A stretch of DNA of 5,310 bases from a bacterium. Its GTDB lineage: Bacteria; Margulisbacteria; Marinamargulisbacteria; SXXA01. Location: NCBI GenBank assembly GCA_010027915.1, contig RGUG01000098.1:1-5310 (forward strand). Reading direction: 5' to 3'. The position numbers and the translations under genes were made by a program. Positions 1 to 5,310 of the stretch are shown in pieces (positions within the stretch are counted from its first letter, which is position 1; each line of letters begins with the position of its first letter). The notes under the pieces are model-generated. The model worked only from the letters and a program-made list of their open reading frames with translations, was not told the DNA's origin and made no database searches.

Positions 1-163
1 TCCATCTTGCCCATTGGGACATGATATGGCATGCGTGGCACCTAATACCCCCATCCCTTCCTTGTTTGACTGCACATCCGGCATAAAAACCGGCACCTAT
101 CCACTGGCAGTCAGATACAAACCCCATTTACTCGATCGGGCTTTAGGATTAAAATACCCGGCC
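1..163. other. Region upstream of cysT; no gene assigned
   Basis: No gene can be assigned here. The cysT reading frame stays open back to the left edge, but its extra 50 residues (from the ATG at 14) match nothing in the CysT family and contain the promoter-like hexamers, so I treat them as non-coding. On the plus strand the other two frames stop at 22-24 (after a short run ending PIGT) and at 82-84; either could be the tail of an upstream gene. On the minus strand a frame beginning with an ATG at 84 runs open to the left edge for 28 codons and could be the start of a divergent gene. The region also carries a spaced 7-bp inverted repeat at 67-113. Confidence 0.5.
127..155 (+). promoter_or_regulatory. 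Probable sigma70-type promoter of cysTWA
   Basis: A -35-like TTTACT (127-132) is followed after 17 bp by TAAAAT (150-155), which matches the TATAAT consensus at five of six positions. The ATG at 164 lies only 8 nt after the -10 box, so the expected transcription start falls at or within a few bases of the start codon. There is no purine-rich Shine-Dalgarno site at normal spacing. A leaderless or near-leaderless mRNA is the simplest reading. This is inferred from sequence only. Confidence 0.55.
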
Positions 164-1009
164 ATGATCAAACGACTCTTTTTTGGACCCCCTCGCTTTG
201 TGTTGCCAGGTCGTGGCCTGACAGTGGGCATCACGATGACTTACTTGTCGTTGATGCTGATAATCCCCGTGATCACATTGGGGGTCAAGGCCACGCAATT
301 GGATTGGGGGCGAGGGATCACCTTGATCATGGCACCCCAGGTACAATCAGCCTTGGGAGTCAGCCTGGGCACTTCGGCCATGGCCGCCGTTGTAAACGGT
401 GTATTTGGCACCATCGTGGCGTGGGTCCAAGTGCGGTATTCATATCCAGGCAAGCCCATTGTCAATGCCTTGATTGACTTGCCATTTGCCATTCCCACGG
501 CCGTGGCGGGGATCACGCTTACCCATCTATTATCCGATCAAGGATGGGTAGGCCAGGTTTTAACCCCCTTGGGATGGCATGTCAATTACACGTGGATGGG
601 CATTGTGGTCGCACTGGTGTTCGTGGGGTTACCATTTGTCATTCGATCTGTCGAACCTGTATTAGCGGACATTGAACCTGAGATTGAAGAAGCTGCCGCC
701 ACATTAGGGGCATCATCGCGTCACATCACGATGCGAATTTTAATCCCCACCATTTTGCCTGCCATTTTATCAGGGGTAACCGTTGCCTTTGCAAGGGGTC
801 TGGGTGAATATGGATCGGTGGTGTTTATTTCGGGTAATTTGCCATTCAAAACCGAAATTCTTCCCTATTTAATCGTGTCAAAACTCGAACAGTTTGATTA
901 TGAAGGGGCCACCGTACTCGCCATTTTGACATTGGGATTATCCTTTGTGGCATTGGTCGTGGCCAATGGGGTGCAATGGTGGTGTCGCCGGCGAATGGGT
1001 GCCGTATGA
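164..1009 (+). CDS. cysT: Sulfate/thiosulfate ABC transporter permease CysT (CysU)
   Basis: This inner-membrane permease subunit pairs with CysW to form the channel of the sulfate/thiosulfate importer. I chose the ATG at 164 (281 residues) over the ATG at 14 for three reasons: CysT proteins are about 270-280 residues, the segment RFVLPGRGLT near residues 11-20 matches the family's usual N-terminus (RVLPG-like), and a promoter sits just upstream. Hydrophobic segments lie at about 20-40, 66-88, 104-124, 143-163, 199-222 and 249-271. The motif NALIDLPFAIPTAVAG (101-116) is a CysT hallmark. The EAA loop that docks on the ATPase is at about 175-196 (EEAAATLGAS then IPTILP), followed by RGLGEYGSVVFISGN and the EFDY-like segment QFDYEGA. 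Its stop overlaps the cysW start as ATGA, implying translational coupling. Specificity between sulfate and thiosulfate cannot be read from the permease. Confidence 0.93.
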   Translation: MIKRLFFGPPRFVLPGRGLTVGITMTYLSLMLIIPVITLGVKATQLDWGRGITLIMAPQVQSALGVSLGTSAMAAVVNGVFGTIVAWVQVRYSYPGKPIVNALIDLPFAIPTAVAGITLTHLLSDQGWVGQVLTPLGWHVNYTWMGIVVALVFVGLPFVIRSVEPVLADIEPEIEEAAATLGASSRHITMRILIPTILPAILSGVTVAFARGLGEYGSVVFISGNLPFKTEILPYLIVSKLEQFDYEGATVLAILTLGLSFVALVVANGVQWWCRRRMGAV

Positions 1010-1812
1010 AGTGGGGGATCATGGCCATCGCGGGGCTGTTTTTGGGACTGTTTTTGGGATTGCCCCTGGCACTCATCCTATCCGAAGCGTTTGGTAAAGG
1101 GTGGTGGGTATACGCCCAAGCCATTGAGCACCCTGACACCCTACATGCCATCGGCTTAACCCTAAAAGTAGCCCTCATTGCGGTGGTGTGTAACACCGTG
1201 TTTGGAATTGCCTCGGCATGGTTACTGACCCATACGTCGTTACGGGCCAAACCATTATGGATGGCCCTGATTGATTTGCCATTCAGCATTTCACCTGTGG
1301 TAGCAGGACTCATGTTTGTGTTGGTCTTTGGTCGCAGTGGGTGGTTGGGTCCCTGGTTGCTATCCCATGGGTTACCGGTCATCTTTACCCCATGGGGCAT
1401 TGGGTTGGCCACTTGTTTTGTTACCTTACCCTTTGTATCCAGGGAACTGATTCCCCTCATGCAAACCCAAGGCACCCAAGAAGAAGAAGCCGCCACGTTG
1501 TTGGGGGCCAGTGGTTGGCAAGTGTTTTGTAAGATTACCCTCCCCAAAATCAAGTGGGGGGTGTTATATGGGGTGTTATTGGCAGCGGGCCGGGCAGTCG
1601 GTGAATTTGGGGCCGTCTCTGTGGTATCAGGGCATATCGTAGGCAAAACCAACACCCTATCGCTTCATATTGAACGCTTGTACAACGAGTACCAGTTTCA
1701 TGCCGCCTTTTCCGTCTCGACCCTATTGGTGGGAATTGGCATCCTGTCGTTGTTGGTCCACCCCATTGTGGCAAACCAGCATCGTCACCTATCGAAAGGA
1801 AAGACCCCATGA
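1006..1812 (+). CDS. cysW: Sulfate/thiosulfate ABC transporter permease CysW
   Basis: This is the second permease subunit of the sulfate/thiosulfate importer. I chose the ATG at 1006 (268 residues) because it forms an ATGA overlap with the cysT stop; an in-frame ATG at 976 would add ten residues inside cysT. Hydrophobic segments lie at about 5-25, 51-73, 86-108, 128-147, 185-208 and 236-256. CysW-specific motifs are [15 protein letters not shown] (88-102), [12 protein letters not shown] (139-150), the EAA loop [17 protein letters not shown] (158-174) with ITLP (177-180), and [15 protein letters not shown] (195-209). SISPVVAG here, against AIPTAVAG in the neighbouring permease, separates CysW from CysT. 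No strong Shine-Dalgarno site precedes the start, so translation probably depends on ribosomes finishing cysT. It is slightly shorter than the roughly 290 residues of the Escherichia coli protein, mainly at the termini. Confidence 0.93.
   Translation: MKWGIMAIAGLFLGLFLGLPLALILSEAFGKGWWVYAQAIEHPDTLHAIGLTLKVALIAVVCNTVFGIASAWLLTHTSLRAKPLWMALIDLPFSISPVVAGLMFVLVFGRSGWLGPWLLSHGLPVIFTPWGIGLATCFVTLPFVSRELIPLMQTQGTQEEEAATLLGASGWQVFCKITLPKIKWGVLYGVLLAAGRAVGEFGAVSVVSGHIVGKTNTLSLHIERLYNEYQFHAAFSVSTLLVGIGILSLLVHPIVANQHRHLSKGKTP
1795..1801 (+). promoter_or_regulatory. Ribosome binding site of cysA
   Basis: AAAGGAA lies 7 nt before the cysA ATG, inside the last codons of cysW. It is a clear Shine-Dalgarno site, in contrast to cysT and cysW, and supports the ATG at 1809. 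Confidence 0.7.
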
Positions 1813-2849
1813 GCATTGTCATTGATGGATTGTCCAAACAATTTGGGTCGTTTGTTGCCCTAAATCAGGTCTCGTTATCGGTGCAAACAGGTGAGTTTGT
1901 GGCGTTATTGGGACCATCAGGATCAGGCAAAACCACCCTATTGCGGATGATTGCGGGATTAGAACAGCCCGATGCTGGCCGTATTATCGTGAATGGCCAA
2001 GACACCCAAGCCGTTGGGGTAGCCCAACGGGGGGTTGGCTTTGTGTTTCAGCATTATGCCTTGTTTCGTCATATGACCGTGTTTGAAAATGTGGCCTTTG
2101 GGTTACGGGTCAAACCCAAATCCGAACGCTTGCCCGCCGCTGCCATCAAAGAAAAGGTGATGTCGTTGTTGCAACTGGTCCAGTTGGATTGGTTAGCCGA
2201 TCGGTTTCCAGACCAGTTGTCGGGAGGACAGCGCCAACGAATTGCACTGGCCCGCTCACTGGCCGTGGAACCCAAATTATTGCTGTTAGATGAACCATTT
2301 GGGGCCTTGGATTCCACCATTCGAAAAGAACTACGCCAATGGTTGCGACGGCTTCATGATCAATTGGGGGTTACCAGCGTGTTTGTGACCCATGATGTGG
2401 ATGAGGCCATGGAAATGGCCGATCGGGTGGCCGTGTTGCGTCACGGCATCATCGAACAAATCGGCCATCCAGATGAGGTGTACCATCACCCAGCCAATTC
2501 GTTTGTCTTGCAATTTATTGGTGGGGTGAATTTGTTTCACGGTCGTATAGGGGAACATGGGATCCAAGTATCATCACCAGCATCTTCATCCGAACAGGTC
2601 ACGGCCTATATTCGCCCCCAATCGGTGCGGGTGCATGTGTCGGCCAATGGCTTGGCAGACCACGTCATGGCCACCATTAAGCGCATGCGACACGATGGCA
2701 TTAGTGCCCGAATGGATTTGGTCACCGAATGGGGACACCCCTTCGAAGCCATTATCCCAGCCAGTCAAGTGGTCAGCGAAGGGCTTAAAGTGGGACAACC
2801 AGTAGCCGTCACCTTTGATCATATGGTAGTCGGGGATTACAGTATTTAA
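1809..2849 (+). CDS. cysA: Sulfate/thiosulfate ABC transporter ATP-binding protein CysA
   Basis: This cytoplasmic ATPase (346 residues) forms a homodimer that binds the CysT/CysW EAA loops and couples ATP hydrolysis to sulfate or thiosulfate import. All motifs of an active ABC ATPase are intact: Walker A GPSGSGKT (35-42), Q-loop VFQHYALF with Q81, signature LSGGQRQR (137-144), Walker B LLLLDEP with catalytic E162, D-loop GALD (165-168) and switch histidine H195 in VTHDVDEA. Residues from about 240 to the end form the C-terminal TOBE-like/CysA regulatory domain, with the typical YIRPQSV segment at 267-273. The start overlaps the cysW stop as ATGA. The stop codon (2847-2849) overlaps the stop of the convergent gene. 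ATPases of other osmotic or polyamine importers look similar, but operon context fixes the assignment. The substrate-binding protein (Sbp/CysP) is not in the window. Confidence 0.94.
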   Translation: MSIVIDGLSKQFGSFVALNQVSLSVQTGEFVALLGPSGSGKTTLLRMIAGLEQPDAGRIIVNGQDTQAVGVAQRGVGFVFQHYALFRHMTVFENVAFGLRVKPKSERLPAAAIKEKVMSLLQLVQLDWLADRFPDQLSGGQRQRIALARSLAVEPKLLLLDEPFGALDSTIRKELRQWLRRLHDQLGVTSVFVTHDVDEAMEMADRVAVLRHGIIEQIGHPDEVYHHPANSFVLQFIGGVNLFHGRIGEHGIQVSSPASSSEQVTAYIRPQSVRVHVSANGLADHVMATIKRMRHDGISARMDLVTEWGHPFEAIIPASQVVSEGLKVGQPVAVTFDHMVVGDYSI

Positions 2850-4018
2850 GTACCCTCCTCAACGGGTTGATCAACCGTTGATGACGGTCCGTTTAAATCG
2901 GTCATGGACACCCATAAATGCGACAGGGCCTGACGTCTCACCCCTTTGAGTGCACCCCATACGACCAGGGTGTCCTTGCTGCGTAGACCCAATCCCCCCC
3001 CAACCTTGGCACATGGGGTATGTCGATGGGGGTATGCAGCCAGTTGGGCCATCTGATGCATCAGGGACTGAATGACAACGGGTTCGTAGGGATGAGGTGA
3101 TCGTGTGTCAAACCGTGATCGATAGTGATCAGACAAGTGCGATAGAGTGGATAACGCCATCGTCACATACCCTATTACCGCGCATTGTTGATCAGATGAA
3201 AACCGATTAAAAAGGGCCTGAATCGGGGCATGTGTGGCATCATGTGATAAGGTCACATCAATAAACTGACAGTCACGAACCTGGGTCCCTTCCCACATGC
3301 TACCGGTAAAATCAACCGCACGAAACCGAACCCCCTGAAAGCATGCCCTATTCAAGATGGCCCCACAAAAAAGGGTATCCGACACCGTACCACCGCTGAC
3401 CTTGGCATAGGTCAATCGTGCGTGCTTAAACCCAGACCCAAGAATGGTACACCCATCGAGAGTGGCCCCATGGGCATCAACCCAATTCATGGCAGAATAC
3501 CGAATCGACATGGTATCCCAATGCGAATGAGAAAGGGTGGCAGCCGTCCAATCACTTTCTTCGAAGATGGTACGAAAAAAATGGGCATGGGGCATGTGAC
3601 AACGCCAGCCGGTCACACCCCGCCATGGCACCGCCCCCACATCCGCATGGCGAAGTGTCGCATGACAAAACGATACATTGGTCACCGGACCAAACCGTGT
3701 CGATGACACATCGGCCCCATCCAAGCAAAGGGTTGTCAGCAGAATGGCATCAACCGTTGAATGGGACAATCGAACACAACGGAGATCGAGTGGGTGTTGA
3801 GACTGGCATGTTGAAAACAACCGAATGGCCGATATCACGTTGGCTTGAAGTGCGTTTAAATCAGACGAAGTAGCCTGAGTGGGTATGATCGTCAATGACG
3901 ACAGCCCTTTTAATACGGTACGCACAATGGATGGGGGGGTAAACGTACAGAACAAGGGATGTTGAGGGGCTACTACGGGGGCATTGTCACAAGGCGATGG
4001 GAACATGGGGCTGGGCAT
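2846..4018 (-). CDS. Pentapeptide-repeat protein of unknown function
   Basis: This is a 390-residue protein dominated by a pentapeptide-repeat region. Seven pentads with a hydrophobic central residue run from L79 (L84, V89, L94, L99, V104, F109). After a 3-residue phase shift, about thirty more run without a break from V112 to L257, with L/F/W/V/I/M at nearly every fifth place and small residues (A, G, S, C, V) three places later. This periodicity predicts a right-handed quadrilateral beta-helix of roughly nine coils. The repeats are degenerate compared with the A(D/N)LXX consensus. Residues 1-78 and 262-390 are not recognised; the tail contains a glycine patch at 340-342 encoded by eight G. 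The ATG at 4018 is chosen because AGGAG lies 8 nt upstream. A TTG at 4081 would add 21 residues but lacks a ribosome site. Pentapeptide proteins have varied roles, such as gyrase protection, so function cannot be assigned. The gene converges on cysA with overlapping stops. Confidence 0.85.
   Translation of the reverse strand: MPSPMFPSPCDNAPVVAPQHPLFCTFTPPSIVRTVLKGLSSLTIIPTQATSSDLNALQANVISAIRLFSTCQSQHPLDLRCVRLSHSTVDAILLTTLCLDGADVSSTRFGPVTNVSFCHATLRHADVGAVPWRGVTGWRCHMPHAHFFRTIFEESDWTAATLSHSHWDTMSIRYSAMNWVDAHGATLDGCTILGSGFKHARLTYAKVSGGTVSDTLFCGAILNRACFQGVRFRAVDFTGSMWEGTQVRDCQFIDVTLSHDATHAPIQALFNRFSSDQQCAVIGYVTMALSTLSHLSDHYRSRFDTRSPHPYEPVVIQSLMHQMAQLAAYPHRHTPCAKVGGGLGLRSKDTLVVWGALKGVRRQALSHLWVSMTDLNGPSSTVDQPVEEGT
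2860..2880. terminator. Hairpin after cysA; possible terminator without U-tract
   Basis: An inverted repeat reads CAACGG, one unpaired G, TT, a GATC loop, then AACCGTTG. It could fold into an 8-bp stem with one bulge, starting 10 nt after the cysA stop. No T-run follows on either strand, so it is not a canonical intrinsic terminator. It might act as an mRNA 3'-end stabiliser or weak terminator. It also lies within the last codons of the convergent gene. Confidence 0.35.
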
Positions 4019-4026
4019 CAGTAACA

Positions 4027-4033
4027 CTCCTTT
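4027..4033 (-). promoter_or_regulatory. Ribosome binding site of the pentapeptide-repeat gene
   Basis: Read on the minus strand this is AAAGGAG, ending 8 nt before the ATG at 4018. It is the strongest Shine-Dalgarno site in the window and decides the start in favour of 4018 over the TTG at 4081. Confidence 0.75.
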
Positions 4034-4081
4034 GCAACCGGACAAATAGACCGCCACAAACCAGACACCACTCACTCGCAA

Positions 4082-4107
4082 GGAAACAAAGGAAACAAAG
4101 GAAACAA
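4082..4107. repeat. Three tandem copies of GGAAACAAA
   Basis: GGAAACAAA occurs twice in full and then as GGAAACAA, head to tail with a 9-bp period and no mismatch. It lies at or just after the expected transcription start of the pentapeptide-repeat gene, so it would be the first part of that gene's leader (as TTTGTTTCC copies). It could be a simple slippage-born repeat or a repeated protein or RNA binding site. Confidence 0.85.
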
Positions 4108-4111
4108 GTTG

Positions 4112-4140
4112 GTTTTAAAGCCCCCATCATGGTGTGTCAA
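4112..4140 (-). promoter_or_regulatory. Probable promoter of the pentapeptide-repeat gene
   Basis: On the minus strand a perfect TTGACA (4140-4135) is followed after exactly 17 bp by TAAAAC (4117-4112), four of six matches to TATAAT. Transcription would start near 4105, giving a leader of about 85 nt before the ATG at 4018. The -35 box is one arm of the inverted repeat at 4135-4150, so a protein bound there would compete with RNA polymerase. Confidence 0.55.
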
Positions 4141-4150
4141 TACCTTGACA
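4135..4150. promoter_or_regulatory. Inverted repeat TGTCAA-N4-TTGACA, possible operator
   Basis: The two 6-bp arms are perfect inverted copies separated by TACC. The left arm is the -35 box of the minus-strand promoter; the right arm is a consensus -35 sequence on the plus strand, although only a poor -10 (TACAGA, 16 bp on) follows it. The size and position fit an operator for a dimeric repressor, but two overlapping divergent -35 boxes could also explain the symmetry. Confidence 0.4.
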
Positions 4151-4170
4151 AGGGTCACGCAAGGGTTACA
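4149..4170 (+). promoter_or_regulatory. Tandem 11-bp direct repeat, possible activator site
   Basis: CAAGGGTCACG is followed immediately by CAAGGGTTACA: two adjacent 11-bp units that agree at nine of eleven positions. Head-to-tail sites with an 11-bp period are the usual binding geometry of OmpR/PhoB-type response regulators, and the unit core GGTYAC recalls PHO-box half-sites known in actinobacteria. The repeat lies just upstream of the minus-strand -35 box, where an activator would sit. The regulator is unknown. Confidence 0.35.
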
Positions 4171-4284
4171 GAAGAAAAGAGAGTTGACGATTAGATCACC
4201 CACCGGTTGGTCTTAGTGTCACACCAATGCAAAAGCTGGCGACACCTTTCATAATGAGACATTCCATCGAGCTGAGTCATCCGC

Positions 4285-4290
4285 TATACT
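4285..4290 (+). promoter_or_regulatory. -10 box of the MFS gene, leaderless start
   Basis: TATACT matches TATAAT at five of six positions and ends 7 nt before the ATG at 4298, so the first transcribed base is probably in or next to the start codon. There is no Shine-Dalgarno site. The -35 at 17 bp spacing (TTCCAT) is weak, so an activator may be needed. A second -10-like CATAAT at 4250-4255 could give a leadered transcript instead. Confidence 0.5.
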
Positions 4291-4297
4291 CATCCAC

Positions 4298-5310
4298 ATG
4301 ACACGATCGGAATGGGGTCTCGTTTTGTTGCTTTCACTGATTCAATGGGTTCACATCATGGATTTTATGATCATGATGCCCATGGGACCATTGTTAATGG
4401 ATCATTTTACCGTATCGCCCAGTCAAATGGCCGTTGCGGTGTCACTGTATGCATTGGCAGCCGGTATGATCGGGCTCGTGGGTAGCCACTTCATGGATCG
4501 CTGGCCACGACGCACCACCATCGTAACCTTATCGGCTTTATTGGGTGTCACCACCATTGCCTGTGGCCTGACCAATCACTTTTTTGTTTTTTTGCTCTTA
4601 CGAGGGATAGCCGGAATGGCGGGAGGGGCCTTGGGCGGTGCCATTTTTGCCGCTATCGGCGATGGGGTCAGGGCCACCCATCAAGGAAAAGCCACGGGGA
4701 CGGTCATGGCGGGGTTTAGCATTGCCGCCATTGCGGGCATTCCCCTTGGCATGTTGATGGCCAATGCATGGGGATACGCCACGGTGTTTGGGTGCATTGG
4801 GGGCATGGGACTGGGGGCTTCAGCACTGGCAACAGCCATCATGCCCCGGTTATCAGTGGCCCCCGACGCCACTCACTGGTGGCGTAACCTTCGCATGAGC
4901 TGGGATACACCGCACGAACGACACGCCTTGTTAATGATCATGGCCATTGCCATGGCCGGGTTTTTGATTATTCCGATGATCAATCCGTTTTTACTTCGCA
5001 ATGTGGGGCTATCAAGTACCCTCATACCCTGGGTGTATGCCATGGGTGGGCTGGCCACCCTGGCCTCCAATCAATGGATTGGTCGGGCCGTGGATCGGTG
5101 GGGACACCAACGGGTATTACGCATCATCTTGCCCTTGTCCATTCTGCCGTTGCTCGGCATGACCCTATTACCCCCACTGCCGATAGTGGCGGTGATGGGG
5201 TGCACCACCCTCTTTTTTGTATTGGTATCGGGTCGTTTTGTACCCGCCATGGCGGTCATGATGCGAGCCGTTCCTGGCCATCGGCGGGGTCGCTTTGTCA
5301 GCTTGGCATC
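4298..5310 (+). CDS. MFS transporter, drug:H+ antiporter-like (3' end missing)
   Basis: This is an integral inner-membrane secondary transporter; the frame stays open from the ATG at 4298 to the right edge, giving 337 residues of a protein usually near 400. The first helix carries HIMDFMIMMPMGPLLM (19-34), a signature of a DHA1-like MFS subgroup. The loop between helices 2 and 3 has a motif A variant, GSHFMDRWPRR (62-72), and GRAVDRWGHQR (262-272) is its echo in the second half. R102 in LRGIAGMAGG fits motif B, and AGIPLGMLMA (146-155) fits the motif C region. Nine or ten hydrophobic segments are visible, with a charged central loop at about 183-209 (HWWRNLRMSWDTPHERH). Substrate cannot be told from sequence; drugs, sugars and metabolites are exported or taken up by relatives. 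The start is supported by the -10 box 7 nt upstream. It is divergent from the pentapeptide gene. Confidence 0.88.
   Translation, partial: MTRSEWGLVLLLSLIQWVHIMDFMIMMPMGPLLMDHFTVSPSQMAVAVSLYALAAGMIGLVGSHFMDRWPRRTTIVTLSALLGVTTIACGLTNHFFVFLLLRGIAGMAGGALGGAIFAAIGDGVRATHQGKATGTVMAGFSIAAIAGIPLGMLMANAWGYATVFGCIGGMGLGASALATAIMPRLSVAPDATHWWRNLRMSWDTPHERHALLMIMAIAMAGFLIIPMINPFLLRNVGLSSTLIPWVYAMGGLATLASNQWIGRAVDRWGHQRVLRIILPLSILPLLGMTLLPPLPIVAVMGCTTLFFVLVSGRFVPAMAVMMRAVPGHRRGRFVSLA

Larger units (their letters stand above)
4019..4297. other. Divergent intergenic regulatory region
   Basis: This 279-bp region lies between the divergently transcribed pentapeptide-repeat gene and the MFS gene. I see no credible small ORF: the plus-strand frame from 3997 to 4194 begins inside the opposite gene and lacks a ribosome site. 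From right to left along the minus strand it holds a promoter (4112-4140), an untranslated leader of about 85 nt that starts near a 9-bp tandem repeat, and the ribosome site. A 16-bp inverted repeat and an 11-bp direct repeat lie at 4135-4170. A -10 box for the MFS gene is at 4285-4290. I see nothing specific in 4171-4245. Confidence 0.6.

Noticed and set aside
14..163. N-terminal 50-residue extension of CysT from the ATG at 14
   Set aside because: The extension matches no CysT family sequence, contains a good promoter and would make the protein unusually long. The ATG at 164 fits family length.
976..1005. CysW start at the ATG at 976
   Set aside because: It overlaps cysT by 34 bp with no ribosome site, whereas the ATG at 1006 gives the same ATGA overlap seen at cysW-cysA.
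846..1655. Long minus-strand ORF (269 codons) opposite cysT and cysW
   Set aside because: It lies antisense to two well-recognised permease genes, has no family resemblance and no ribosome site. It is a codon-bias shadow.
3422..3873. Plus-strand ORFs within the pentapeptide-repeat gene
   Set aside because: Their translations are low-complexity, rich in Pro, His, Arg and Lys, and antisense to a gene with clear five-residue periodicity.
4216..4245. GTGTC ... GACAC inverted repeat in the intergenic region
   Set aside because: The arms are only 5 bp with a 20-nt loop and no T-tract, so chance is a sufficient explanation.
4352..4399. Met-rich segment of the MFS protein as a metal (copper) binding motif
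   Set aside because: The HIMDFMIMMPMGP pattern is a conserved first-helix signature of this MFS subgroup and does not by itself show metal transport.
4580..4593. T6 and T7 runs resembling a terminator tail
   Set aside because: They lie inside the MFS coding sequence (Phe codons in a membrane helix) and no GC-rich stem precedes them.

Overview
The window is a bacterial chromosomal segment of intermediate GC, about half by eye. It has no RNA genes, mobile elements or CRISPR array that I can see. The bacterial assignment rests on sigma70-like promoter hexamers, Shine-Dalgarno sites and a bacterial-type sulfate ABC transporter operon. I cannot place the organism more narrowly. Two genes, cysT and the MFS gene, have a -10-like hexamer 7-8 nt before the ATG and no Shine-Dalgarno site, which suggests leaderless mRNAs. 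Two others, cysA and the pentapeptide gene, have clear Shine-Dalgarno sites.

Layout: positions 1-163 hold no gene I can assign. They contain a probable promoter for the operon and, at the left edge, a possible divergent ORF that is too short to call. From 164 to 2849 (+) lies a compact cysT-cysW-cysA operon: two sulfate/thiosulfate permease subunits and the ATPase, joined by two ATGA start/stop overlaps. From 4018 back to 2846 (-) lies a convergent gene for a 390-residue pentapeptide-repeat protein with about 37 pentads and an unrecognised C-terminal region. Its stop codon overlaps that of cysA, so there is no intergenic space between them. Positions 4019-4297 are a divergent intergenic region with dense signals: a perfect TTGACA -35, a 16-bp inverted repeat, an 11-bp tandem direct repeat and a 9-bp tandem repeat. 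From 4298 to the right edge (+) lies an MFS transporter, cut off at its 3' end.

How the genes work together: CysT and CysW would form the inner-membrane channel and CysA would power uptake of sulfate or thiosulfate for cysteine synthesis. The required periplasmic or lipid-anchored binding protein is not in the window. Nothing in the sequence ties the pentapeptide protein or the MFS transporter functionally to sulfate uptake. The most interesting parts are the long, degenerate pentapeptide-repeat protein and the repeat-rich regulatory region upstream of it. I see no clear evidence of a new multi-gene system.
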